This document shows positions 1 through 6,782 of a DNA stretch of 39,845 nucleotides, piece by piece. The notes beneath the pieces are model-generated. The model saw only the letters and a list, made by a program, of their open reading frames with translations. It was not told the origin of the DNA and did not search any database. Source of the stretch: Marinifilum sp. (lineage in GTDB: Bacteria > Bacteroidota > Bacteroidia > Bacteroidales > CG2-30-32-10); assembly GCA_020718065.1 (NCBI GenBank), contig DYDE01000019.1, positions 1 through 39,845 on the forward strand, written 5' to 3'. Within the stretch, counting starts at the first letter, position 1, and each line of letters begins with the position of its first letter. A program made the translations under genes and the position numbers.

Positions 1-460
1 TCTTTAGTGTTATTTTGTGTTTTAGTGCTCCATACCTGATCGGTAGGCAAGTTGGTGGCTTAATTTTTTTTGCCACTAAAACTCCAAAACACCAAATTTC
101 ACCAAAAGTTATAATATAGGTAAGTAAGTCATTATTCAATATCAATTATTTTATCCCGAACTCAGGTTATTAATGTTAAACGAATTTATGTGATAATCGA
201 ATATTAAAAAATAAAATAATCTATAGGAAGAAATTTAATAATAAATGTAAATAATATAATCTAAAAGACATGAAAATGATTATTGAAATGTTGGGACAAT
301 ATATTTAGTGTCAACAAGAAAACGCCAATAATTTCGTTACTCTTGTTTTGAAAACAGTCGTTTACCAATGCAAACTCCTTGATTTTCAAAACCACGAAAG
401 TCCCTTAACCAAAGACAATATGTATGCAAATGTGTGTATGTGTTTGCCAAATTGTATTTT

Positions 461-534
461 ATAATGTCGCCTCTCCGAGGCTGGTTATTGGATTGTGTAT
501 GCTATGCTACCATAATGTCGCCTCTATGAGGCTG
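461..534. repeat. Pair of GCCTC-triloop-GAGGC repeats
   Basis: Two near-identical 23-base units lie at 461-483 and 512-534. Both begin ATAATGTCGCCTC and end GAGGCTG. Each contains a five-base-pair hairpin GCCTC/GAGGC. Only the triloop differs (TCC in the first, TAT in the second), so the units differ in the loop while the stem is kept. Their starts are 51 bases apart, and with only two units they do not form a CRISPR array. Confidence 0.7.
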
Positions 535-722
535 AGATTAATTTACTTTAATTGTTGTTATATTTTCATCTCTATGAAATGCCCAGTAGGTAGTAGTCAG
601 TAGTTTATTGTTTGGTTTATGTTGTAGGACGAAGAAGTTGTTGGTAGATTGCATCTGCGAACTAAATAAAAGTAGAAGAAACAATGAAAACGAAAAAATG
701 TTTTGAGGAGGTTATTTTCTAT

Positions 723-770
723 GTAGTTGTAAACTACGAATTATAGGGTGCGAAGTTGCAAACTTCGCAC
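723..770. repeat. Two adjacent perfect triloop palindromes
   Basis: GTAGTT (723-728) and AACTAC (732-737) form a perfect six-base inverted repeat around GTA. Ten bases later GTGCGAAGTT (748-757) and AACTTCGCAC (761-770) form a perfect ten-base inverted repeat around GCA. The second hairpin is GC-richer than its surroundings. Neither is followed by a T run in a position that suits a nearby gene, so they look like intergenic palindromic repeats rather than terminators. Confidence 0.65.
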
Positions 771-799
771 AACGGGGGGAAAAGACCTCTATCCTAAAT

Positions 800-820
800 C
801 CTTTCTCCAAAGGAGAAAGG
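800..820. repeat. Perfect 9-bp palindrome with AAA loop
   Basis: CCTTTCTCC (800-808) and GGAGAAAGG (812-820) are perfect inverted arms around AAA. The upstream context ATCCTAAATC recurs with changes at about 929-953 (ATCCTAAATTCTTTCTC followed by GGGGCAAGGACTTTT), where the right arm has decayed. This indicates two copies of one repeat family, one of them degenerate. Confidence 0.6.
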
Positions 821-988
821 ACTTTGGCGGTTGTTTTGGTTTTAGAGGTTTATTTTGCTAATTAATTTTGAATTGTGTTGATTTAAGAACAAGGATTAAC
901 GATTTTTGATTTGAGAAGATTAGACTCCTATCCTAAATTCTTTCTCAAAATGGGGCAAGGACTTTTGTTTCGGAGATGTCATAAAATC

Positions 989-1017
989 AAAAGAGCAGCC
1001 TTTTGAGCTGCTCTTTT
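989..1017. terminator. Rho-independent terminator (bidirectional)
   Basis: AAAAGAGCAGC (989-999) pairs perfectly with GCTGCTCTTTT (1007-1017) around a seven-base loop. It lies 21 bases past the stop of the minus-strand T9SS gene that ends at 1039. The symmetrical A/T flanks would let it work on either strand. Confidence 0.85.
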
Positions 1018-1038
1018 TTTAAGTGGTATAAATATTTA

Positions 1039-2094
1039 TTATTGAATAACTATTTTCTTTGAAGCAAAAGAATTATTATTCTTTAATTGAACAAAATAGA
1101 CCCCCTTGTTTAAATTGCTTAGATCAACAGCAACATTTGTATTTACATTGTTTTGATTGTAAACTACAGCACCCATGGCATTGAATATGCTTAGTTCGTA
1201 AATTGATTTTGAATCATTAGCAATGAGAATATCAAATTTTCCGTTTGAAGGGTTTGGTGAAAGTTGAATGTTATTTTTGTTAAATAATTTGTTGATACCA
1301 ACACCTGTTGGAGTTACCTGAGCCCATGTAGTACCTACACGAATTTCATCAATTTCAACTTTAGGAGTTGTAGAACTGTTTCTAAGACAAATAGAAGATA
1401 AAGCAGCAAATGTACCTGAACCAGTGTTACATGTAACAGAGCCAGCAGGTTCAGTTCCCCCAAGTGAAGTTGGATTTACCCATAAACTGGCAACAGTCGG
1501 TGCAGCGGATATATCATATTTAACAACAACCAAATAAGTGGTTCCGAAATTTAAATCTTGTCCGGAATCAGTATATGTGAGCGTGCCTCCAGATGTATTT
1601 CCAATTGCCAACCTGAAATTTGCTCCACTATTGGTAGATTTTATTCCAAGTCTTCCTCCAAGTATAGTTACAGAAGTACCCGCAGAAGCACCAAAACACA
1701 TAAAATAATCGAAATTTGTGCCAGAAATTTGTGAATTGTCAACAACATTTATTAAAGCTGAATAATAACCTGTAGTACTAGAAGTAGTAAAAGGTTTATT
1801 TACATCGCGAGAGGTAGCATTTGCATTACTAAATAAATAAAGTTTATTTCCGGTAGGAGCTGCAAGTCCGGTGTAAGAAAGATTTCCAGCAATTAAATCA
1901 ATAGTAGTTGTTTGACCTGCAGTAACACTATGAGTTGTCCAGGTGTTGGAAGATGATCCTGCATCTCCATTACCTCCAATATATGCAGGTAGGGTATAAG
2001 TAAAACTCTCCTCAATAAGTACTTGTGCATTTAATTGAAATGCTGAAAACAAAATCATTAAAATGATGATTGTTAGATTGTAATTTTTTTTCAT
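1039..2094 (-). CDS. Secreted T9SS type A sorting-domain protein (paralog 1)
   Basis: Predicted secreted or cell-surface protein of 351 residues with unknown activity. A signal peptide covers residues 1 to about 23 (KK, hydrophobic core, then LNAQ). The C-terminal 75 residues or so are a type A T9SS sorting domain: a PNPSNGKF motif, a LSIFNAMGAVVY strand, a LNKGVYFVQL motif and a final KKIVIQ. The domain should direct export through the outer membrane by the type IX system and then be cleaved. The middle part is Ser/Thr/Gly-rich and beta-like, and shares LWVNPTSLGGTEP and YLVVVKY with the next gene at 2184-3233. The two are therefore tandem paralogs. No catalytic motif was recognised; a jelly-roll or laminin-G-like fold is only a guess. 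A terminator follows directly. Confidence 0.85.
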   Translation of the reverse strand: MKKNYNLTIIILMILFSAFQLNAQVLIEESFTYTLPAYIGGNGDAGSSSNTWTTHSVTAGQTTTIDLIAGNLSYTGLAAPTGNKLYLFSNANATSRDVNKPFTTSSTTGYYSALINVVDNSQISGTNFDYFMCFGASAGTSVTILGGRLGIKSTNSGANFRLAIGNTSGGTLTYTDSGQDLNFGTTYLVVVKYDISAAPTVASLWVNPTSLGGTEPAGSVTCNTGSGTFAALSSICLRNSSTTPKVEIDEIRVGTTWAQVTPTGVGINKLFNKNNIQLSPNPSNGKFDILIANDSKSIYELSIFNAMGAVVYNQNNVNTNVAVDLSNLNKGVYFVQLKNNNSFASKKIVIQ

Positions 2095-2137
2095 GTGTTA
2101 AAATTTTAAATAAATGATTTGTATAAAATGATTAATA

Positions 2138-2164
2138 AAAAGGCAACCAATGAGGTTGCCTTTT
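2138..2164. terminator. Rho-independent terminator after second T9SS gene
   Basis: AAAAGGCAACC (2138-2148) pairs perfectly with GGTTGCCTTTT (2154-2164) around AATGA. It sits 20 bases downstream of the stop of the minus-strand gene at 2184-3233. The two paralogs are therefore probably separate transcription units. Confidence 0.85.
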
Positions 2165-2183
2165 AAAATATGTTCAAGAAAAA

Positions 2184-3233
2184 TTATTGAATAACAATTT
2201 TTCTTGAAGCCACAGCAGCATTGTTGTTATCTTTCAATTGAACAAAATAAATGCCTTTGTTTAATTTGCTTAAATCGACAGGTAAGTTTGAATTTATGTT
2301 TGTTTTGGTATAAACAACACTACCTAAGGTGTTAAACACGTTGACATCATAAGTTGTTTTAGGAGAATAAATGATAGTTAAATTACCATTAGATGGATTA
2401 GGGGTTAGCTGAAAATTATTAAGGTCGCTAATTTCATTTATTCCAGAAGTAGTAGCACCTGCCCAAGTTGTATTAACACGGATTTCATCAATATAAGCTT
2501 TTGGAGTTCCAGCACTATTTCCAGAATCATACCCATTTCTTATACAAATAGAAGTAATTCCTGTTGGATAGTTTGTTGTAGAAGAATTATTTTCAACATT
2601 AGGAGTGGGTTCTGTTCCACCTAAAGAAGTAGGATTAACCCATAAAGAAGCCATGTGTGTGGTGATATTATATTTTACAACAACTAAATAGGTAGTTCCA
2701 CAATTCAAATCCACATTATAATCAGTGAATGTCCCAGCACTTCCATTCATAATACCAAGTTTAAAATTTGAAGAAGTACTACCTTGTTTTATTCCTAATT
2801 TGCCTGCAAAAGTTGCTACTCCAGAGTTACCATTCTCTTGAGCAAAATGTATAAAATAATTTCCCACTGTTGCTCCTAAATTAGTGTTATCTGGTATGTT
2901 AATAAGAGCAGAAAAATATGCTACATTTCCAGTAATTGTAACAGCAGCATTGACATCTCTTTTTACTGCAGTTGTATTACCAGTAATATATATTCTATTA
3001 CCAGTTGGGTCTGGCATACCAACATATGATAGATTGCCAGGTACAATGTTTATTGTAGAATCAGATGAATTACTATGGGTAAACCAACCATTATTATTAC
3101 AAGTGGCATCAGGACAATTACCTCCAATATTGCCAGTACCAGTAAAGCCATCATAGAATTGGGCATAGGTATTGGTGTGAGAAAAAATTGCTAAAACGAG
3201 CAATCCAAAAATAAAGAGTCTAATTTTTTTCAT
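2184..3233 (-). CDS. Secreted T9SS type A sorting-domain protein (paralog 2)
   Basis: Predicted secreted protein of 349 residues and tandem paralog of the protein at 1039-2094. It has a signal peptide over residues 1 to about 25 (MKKIRLF start, hydrophobic stretch, then TYAQ). The middle is about 240 residues with the shared blocks YFSALINIPDN, TTYLVVVKYN and ASLWVNPTSLGGTEP, and an AYIDEIRV segment. The C-terminal sorting domain starts near FQLTPNPSNGNL and ends RKIVIQ. Unlike paralog 1, its N-terminal region has two nearby cysteines (CPDATC), which may form a disulfide. The substrate or ligand is unknown. The IDEIRV-type ending seen in both proteins resembles concanavalin-like or laminin-G folds, but that is inference. 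Confidence 0.85.
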   Translation of the reverse strand: MKKIRLFIFGLLVLAIFSHTNTYAQFYDGFTGTGNIGGNCPDATCNNNGWFTHSNSSDSTINIVPGNLSYVGMPDPTGNRIYITGNTTAVKRDVNAAVTITGNVAYFSALINIPDNTNLGATVGNYFIHFAQENGNSGVATFAGKLGIKQGSTSSNFKLGIMNGSAGTFTDYNVDLNCGTTYLVVVKYNITTHMASLWVNPTSLGGTEPTPNVENNSSTTNYPTGITSICIRNGYDSGNSAGTPKAYIDEIRVNTTWAGATTSGINEISDLNNFQLTPNPSNGNLTIIYSPKTTYDVNVFNTLGSVVYTKTNINSNLPVDLSKLNKGIYFVQLKDNNNAAVASRKIVIQ

Positions 3234-3697
3234 AAATATATATTTTAGTTAGTAAAAATTTCTTTTAATAATTTGTAAAGTTAAAGATAAATTTTACACA
3301 TGATATTAAAAAAAAGTTAATTTTATATTAAAGTTTTTAAATAATTCTTATTTAGTATAATATCGCAATCACCTTTAATGATAGAGATATTTAATTATGT
3401 TACTTGTTTTTATGGGGTATTTTTAAAAATGCAATTATATTTTTAAAAAAACATAAAAGGTATTGTTTAAGACAATAAATTTGCAGAAGAAATCTTTAAT
3501 TATTTTAATATGATGTTAAAAATTTGAGTTAAGTCCGAAATTCGTTTATAAACAATAATGAAAAAAGTTGCCACAGATTACACAAATTATCACAGATCTG
3601 ATTTTTTAGAGAGGACTCAAAATTCTATTTTATAAGAATATTGGTGAATATTAGAGAACAATACAGTAAAATAAAGTAAATTTTAAAAAACGGATAT
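3234..3697. other. Intergenic region between divergent genes
   Basis: This is an AT-rich stretch between the divergent T9SS gene and mce, with no coding frame I can support. A TAnnTTTG match (TAAATTTG, 3476-3483) on the plus strand lies about 215 bases before mce and has no good -33 partner. A repeat of three imperfect units, CACAGATTA, CACAAATTA and CACAGATCT, lies at 3572-3599. Confidence 0.5.
3572..3599. repeat. Three imperfect CACARATTA units
   Basis: CACAGATTA, CACAAATTAT and CACAGATCT follow each other with a spacing of about 10 bases. The preceding TTGC and the overall pattern resemble the low-complexity 'CACAGATTACACAG' repeats often seen between bacterial genes. Its function is unknown. 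Confidence 0.5.
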
Positions 3698-4117
3698 ATG
3701 AAACCTTCACACATCGAACACATCGGTATTGCAGTAAAAAACCTTGAAGAAGCAATAAAGTATTATGAGCATATTCTTGGTTTAAAATGCTATGCAATAG
3801 AAGAAGTAAAAGACCAAAAAGTAAAGACCGCTTTCTTTAAAGTTGGTCAAACTAAGATAGAACTTTTAGAATCAACAGACCCTGAAGGTCCTATTGGTAA
3901 GTTTATAGAGAAAAAAGGAGAAGGAATACACCATATTGCTTTTGCAGTTGATAATATTGAAAATGCATTAAAAAAAGCAGAATTAAAAGGTGTTCAGTTG
4001 ATAGACAAAGCACCACGCAAAGGCGCAGAAGGCTTAAACATTGCCTTTTTACATCCAAAATCAACTTTTGGGGTTCTAACAGAACTATGCGAAGAAGGTA
4101 ATATACGGGACTTCTAA
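3698..4117 (+). CDS. mce: Methylmalonyl-CoA epimerase
   Basis: This VOC-fold metalloenzyme (139 residues, normal length) interconverts (R)- and (S)-methylmalonyl-CoA in propionate/succinate metabolism. The family metal ligands can be placed: His8 in HIEHIGIAV, Glu55 in KIELLE, His79 in GIHHIAFAV and Glu129 in LTEL. The NIAFLHPKS segment before the last ligand is typical of epimerases. It is encoded first in a cluster with the carboxyltransferase subunit (4278), an OadG-like protein and a biotin carrier, which matches its pathway. The gap to mmdA is 160 bases and contains a long inverted repeat that begins at the stop codon, so co-transcription is likely but may be modulated there. Confidence 0.93.
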   Translation: MKPSHIEHIGIAVKNLEEAIKYYEHILGLKCYAIEEVKDQKVKTAFFKVGQTKIELLESTDPEGPIGKFIEKKGEGIHHIAFAVDNIENALKKAELKGVQLIDKAPRKGAEGLNIAFLHPKSTFGVLTELCEEGNIRDF

Positions 4118-4224
4118 AAATTGCTTTTTCTTCGTTGGACTTCAATTTTAAAATCCTCATTTACTAAAGTAAACTCCGGTTTTAAAATTTTGTCCGCCTC
4201 GAAAAATCTAATTTTTAGAACCCC
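4107..4224. repeat. Long imperfect inverted repeat downstream of mce
   Basis: Two arms of about 57 bases fold back on each other. The left arm runs GGGACTTCTAAAAATTGC to ATTTACT (4107-4165). The right arm runs AGTAAACTCCGG to CTAATTTTTAGAACCCC (about 4168-4224). I estimate about 75% pairing, with perfect blocks TTCTAAAAATT and ATTTTAAAA, and an apical TTTACTAAAGTAAA. It starts inside the last codons of mce and fills most of the mce-mmdA gap. This could be a MITE-like or intergenic repeat, or an mRNA-stabilising hairpin. It has no T-run terminator signature. Confidence 0.65.
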
Positions 4225-4277
4225 TCCATTTACTAAAAGATGAAATTTATATATTTATTTTAAAGCACTTAGATTCC

Positions 4278-5837
4278 ATGTCAATAGAAAAAAAGATAAA
4301 AGAGTTACTTGATAAAAGAGAACAAGCAAAGCTTGGTGGTGGTCAAAAACGAATAGACACCCAACATAAAAAAGGTAAACTAACAGCAAGAGAAAGAATA
4401 GATCTGCTTTTGGATGAGGGAAGTTTCGAAGAGTTTGATATGTTTGTTACACATCGTTGTACTAATTTTGGTTTAGAAAAAGAAACATATCCATCAGATG
4501 GTGTAGTAACAGGTTTTGGTACTATAGACGGAAGACTGGTATATGTTTTTTCTCAGGATTTCACCGTATTTGGTGGTTCTTTGTCAGAAACATTTGCTCA
4601 AAAGATATGCAAAATAATGGATAAGGCTATGAAAGTAGGAGCCCCTGTTATTGGTATCAACGATAGTGGCGGAGCACGTATTCAGGAAGGAGTTCTTAGT
4701 CTCGCAGGTTATGCTGAAATATTTCAAAGAAACATTATGGCTTCGGGAGTAATACCACAAATATCGGCAATATTTGGGCCTTGTGCCGGAGGAGCAGTTT
4801 ACTCTCCAGCATTAACTGACTTTACGATAATGACAAAGAAAAACAGTTATATGTTCGTTACCGGTCCGAAAGTTGTAAAATCAGTAACAGGAGAGGTAGT
4901 AACTGATGAAGAACTTGGTGGAGCCATGGTACATGGAAGCAAATCGGGAGTGAATCATTTTGTAGCAGAGGACGAACAAGAAGGGATTTTGTTAATCAGA
5001 AAATTGTTAAGCTATTTACCACAAAACAATTTAGAAGATCCTCCATTATCACCTAATACCGATCCTATAGATCGTTTAGATGATGCTTTAAATGAAATAA
5101 TACCAGAAAATCCAAACAAACCATATGATGTAAAAGATGTAATTCATAGTTTGGTTGATTATGGTGAATTTATGGAAGTTCAAAGACATTATGCACCAAA
5201 TATAGTTATAGGTTATGCAAAATTTAATGGAATGCCAGTAGGTATTGTTGCAAATCAACCAAATTATTTAGCAGGTGTATTGGATATAAACGCTTCGCGT
5301 AAAGCTGCTCGTTTTGTTAGATTTTGTGATGCTTTTAATATTCCTATAGTAACATTGGTTGATGTTCCCGGTTTCTTACCCGGCACAGCACAAGAATATG
5401 GCGGAATTATCATACATGGAGCCAAACTATTGTATGCTTACGGAGAAGCAACTGTTCCGAAAATTACCATAACACTTAGAAAATCTTATGGAGGAGCTCA
5501 TGATGTGATGAGTTGTAAACAATTACGAGGTGATATTAATTATGCCTGGCCTTCTGCAGAAATTGCTGTCATGGGAGGTAAAGGTGCAATTGAAGTACTT
5601 TACCAAAAAGAAATTAAAGCAATAGAAAATGAAGCAGAGAGAACAGAATTTATGAACAAAAAGGAAGCAGAATATAAGGAAAAATTTGCAAACCCTTACA
5701 ATGCTGCTCAGTATGGATATATAGATGATGTGATAGAACCACGCAATACCAGATTCCGTATTATACGAGCATTGCAATCAATTTCTACAAAGAAAGACAC
5801 CAATCCTCCAAAAAAACATTCTAATATTCCTTTATAA
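4278..5837 (+). CDS. mmdA: Acyl-CoA carboxylase / methylmalonyl-CoA decarboxylase carboxyltransferase subunit
   Basis: This 519-residue carboxyltransferase moves the carboxyl group between methylmalonyl/propionyl-CoA and the biotin of a carrier protein. The N-terminus ([35 protein letters not shown]) is the family hallmark. The first crotonase-like half has the [16 protein letters not shown] oxyanion and CoA-binding segment. The second half has [17 protein letters not shown] and [10 protein letters not shown]. The downstream biotin carrier and OadG-like genes suggest a decarboxylase or transcarboxylase complex, though a propionyl-CoA carboxylase beta subunit would look much the same. Neither the membrane decarboxylase subunit (MmdB) nor a biotin carboxylase lies in the window, so the direction of the reaction is not settled. 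Confidence 0.92.
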   Translation: MSIEKKIKELLDKREQAKLGGGQKRIDTQHKKGKLTARERIDLLLDEGSFEEFDMFVTHRCTNFGLEKETYPSDGVVTGFGTIDGRLVYVFSQDFTVFGGSLSETFAQKICKIMDKAMKVGAPVIGINDSGGARIQEGVLSLAGYAEIFQRNIMASGVIPQISAIFGPCAGGAVYSPALTDFTIMTKKNSYMFVTGPKVVKSVTGEVVTDEELGGAMVHGSKSGVNHFVAEDEQEGILLIRKLLSYLPQNNLEDPPLSPNTDPIDRLDDALNEIIPENPNKPYDVKDVIHSLVDYGEFMEVQRHYAPNIVIGYAKFNGMPVGIVANQPNYLAGVLDINASRKAARFVRFCDAFNIPIVTLVDVPGFLPGTAQEYGGIIIHGAKLLYAYGEATVPKITITLRKSYGGAHDVMSCKQLRGDINYAWPSAEIAVMGGKGAIEVLYQKEIKAIENEAERTEFMNKKEAEYKEKFANPYNAAQYGYIDDVIEPRNTRFRIIRALQSISTKKDTNPPKKHSNIPL

Positions 5838-5848
5838 AATGATTATTT

Positions 5849-6115
5849 ATGTTTAATCTAAAAAAAACAAAAAAGAAAACGGTTGATAATTTAAATAAGA
5901 CCGAAAACAAACCAAAAGAAACGCAAATAAGTGCAGAAATTTCTGCTGCAATAGCAATAGCTTTACATATGCACCTAAAAGATGTTCACGATTACGAGAA
6001 AACAATTTTAACCATACAAAAAGCTATAAGACCATATTCTCCCTGGAGTTCAAAAATCTATGGTTTAAGAGAAATCCCTTATAAATTCCCTACTCATTTA
6101 TTAAATAAAAGATAA
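5849..6115 (+). CDS. Small OadG-like accessory subunit without membrane anchor
   Basis: An 88-residue protein lying 11 bases after mmdA and 6 bases before the biotin carrier gene, so surely in the same operon. The C-terminal half (SAEISAAIAIALHMHLKD, then RPYSPWSSKIYGLREIP) resembles the C-terminus of OadG / methylmalonyl-CoA decarboxylase delta subunits, including the SPWS...GLRE ending. OadG proteins usually begin with a membrane helix. Here the N-terminus is instead polar and lysine-rich (LKKTKKKTVDNLNKTENK). It may therefore tether the carboxyltransferase and biotin carrier without anchoring them to the membrane. The identification rests on the C-terminal pattern and gene order. Confidence 0.7.
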   Translation: MFNLKKTKKKTVDNLNKTENKPKETQISAEISAAIAIALHMHLKDVHDYEKTILTIQKAIRPYSPWSSKIYGLREIPYKFPTHLLNKR

Positions 6116-6121
6116 TATATT

Positions 6122-6562
6122 ATGAATAAATATAAGTTTACTATAAATGGTAACCAATATGATATAGATATTATAAATATCGAAGACAATACTGCCGAAG
6201 TATTAGTAAATGGAGCAAATTTTAAAGTTGAAGTTGACAAGACCATTCAACAGACTAAAACTCCAAAATTGGTACGTACTGTTGCTGTTCCTTCAACAGA
6301 TTCAAATCCTGTTTTAGCAAAAACAAGCAGCCCTTCTGCTCCCAAGGGAGGCGGAAATATTACATCTCCATTACCAGGAACTATTATTGGGATATTAGTT
6401 AAAACCGGAGATATGGTAAGCATTGGGCAAAAACTAATAACGTTGGAAGCAATGAAGATGGAAAATAATATCAATTCAGATAAAGAAGGTAAAGTTGCTG
6501 CAATAAAAGTAAAAAACGGTCAATCGGTAATGGAAGGTGATATATTAATTATAATAGAATAA
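6122..6562 (+). CDS. mmdC: Biotin carboxyl carrier protein of the methylmalonyl-CoA complex
   Basis: A 146-residue biotin acceptor protein that carries CO2 on biotin for the carboxyltransferase. An N-terminal beta region (residues 1-40, YKFTINGNQYDIDI) is followed by a flexible Pro/Ser/Lys/Gly linker (about 45-78) and a biotinyl domain (about 79-146). The biotinylation motif EAMKMEN places the acceptor at Lys112. PLPGTIIGILVKTGDMV and GQSVMEGDILIIIE are the conserved flanking strands. It is last in the cluster and followed by a strong terminator. It could equally serve an acyl-CoA carboxylase; the symbol follows the mmdA context. Confidence 0.88.
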   Translation: MNKYKFTINGNQYDIDIINIEDNTAEVLVNGANFKVEVDKTIQQTKTPKLVRTVAVPSTDSNPVLAKTSSPSAPKGGGNITSPLPGTIIGILVKTGDMVSIGQKLITLEAMKMENNINSDKEGKVAAIKVKNGQSVMEGDILIIIE

Positions 6563-6584
6563 ATTTTTTCTTTATTTTAAAATA

Positions 6585-6618
6585 AAAAATGCAGCTAATC
6601 TTTATTAGCTGCATTTTT
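6585..6618 (+). terminator. Strong rho-independent terminator of the mmd cluster
   Basis: AAAAATGCAGCTAAT (6585-6599) pairs perfectly over 15 bases with ATTAGCTGCATTTTT (6604-6618) around CTTT. It lies 23 bases beyond the biotin carrier stop codon. Confidence 0.9.
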
Positions 6619-6710
6619 ATTAACCCAAAAAACAAAAAAATTATTAATTCAAATTATCCCAAATTGTATTTACAAATTGCAGATGTAAATATACAATCTA
6701 ATTTAACCCC

Positions 6711-6776
6711 CAAAAGTTAAAAAATGTTAAAAAGTGTTAATTTTTAAATAAGTAATAACTGAATGAGTTAATTTTG
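6711..6776 (+). promoter_or_regulatory. Two-component operon promoter with three 10-bp direct repeats
   Basis: Three consecutive ten-base units, CAAAAGTTAA, AAAATGTTAA and AAAGTGTTAA (6711-6740), repeat at one helical turn. A TAnnTTTG -7 element (TAATTTTG) follows at 6769-6776. The kinase start codon is at 6783, only six bases after it, so the transcript would be nearly leaderless. No TTG-like -33 element is apparent at the usual distance, which fits an activated promoter. Phased direct repeats are how OmpR-family regulators usually bind, so autoregulation by the downstream response regulator is plausible but inferred. Confidence 0.55.
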
Positions 6777-6782
6777 TAGTTA

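Larger units (their letters stand above)
1..988. other. Gene-free repeat-rich intergenic region
   Basis: I see no credible gene in this stretch; the short open frames carry no recognisable motif. It holds several kinds of short palindromic or repeated DNA, listed separately: a TACCTG...GGTAGGCA palindrome near 33-49, paired GCCTC/GAGGC hairpins at 461-534, a GAAATGCCCAGTA segment near 576-588, and three foldback hairpins with triloops between 723 and 820. Positions 61-110 read on the minus strand as a TTTGGTGTTTTGG-type low-complexity repeat. The region looks like a landing area for non-coding repeats rather than a decayed gene. Confidence 0.6.

Noticed and set aside
461-534. Short repeats that might be the start of a CRISPR array
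   Set aside because: Only two units, no regular array, and the repeat is an intergenic hairpin; no cas genes nearby.
2884-3156. Plus-strand open frame opposite the second T9SS gene
   Set aside because: It lies antisense within a well-supported gene and its translation has no protein-like motif.
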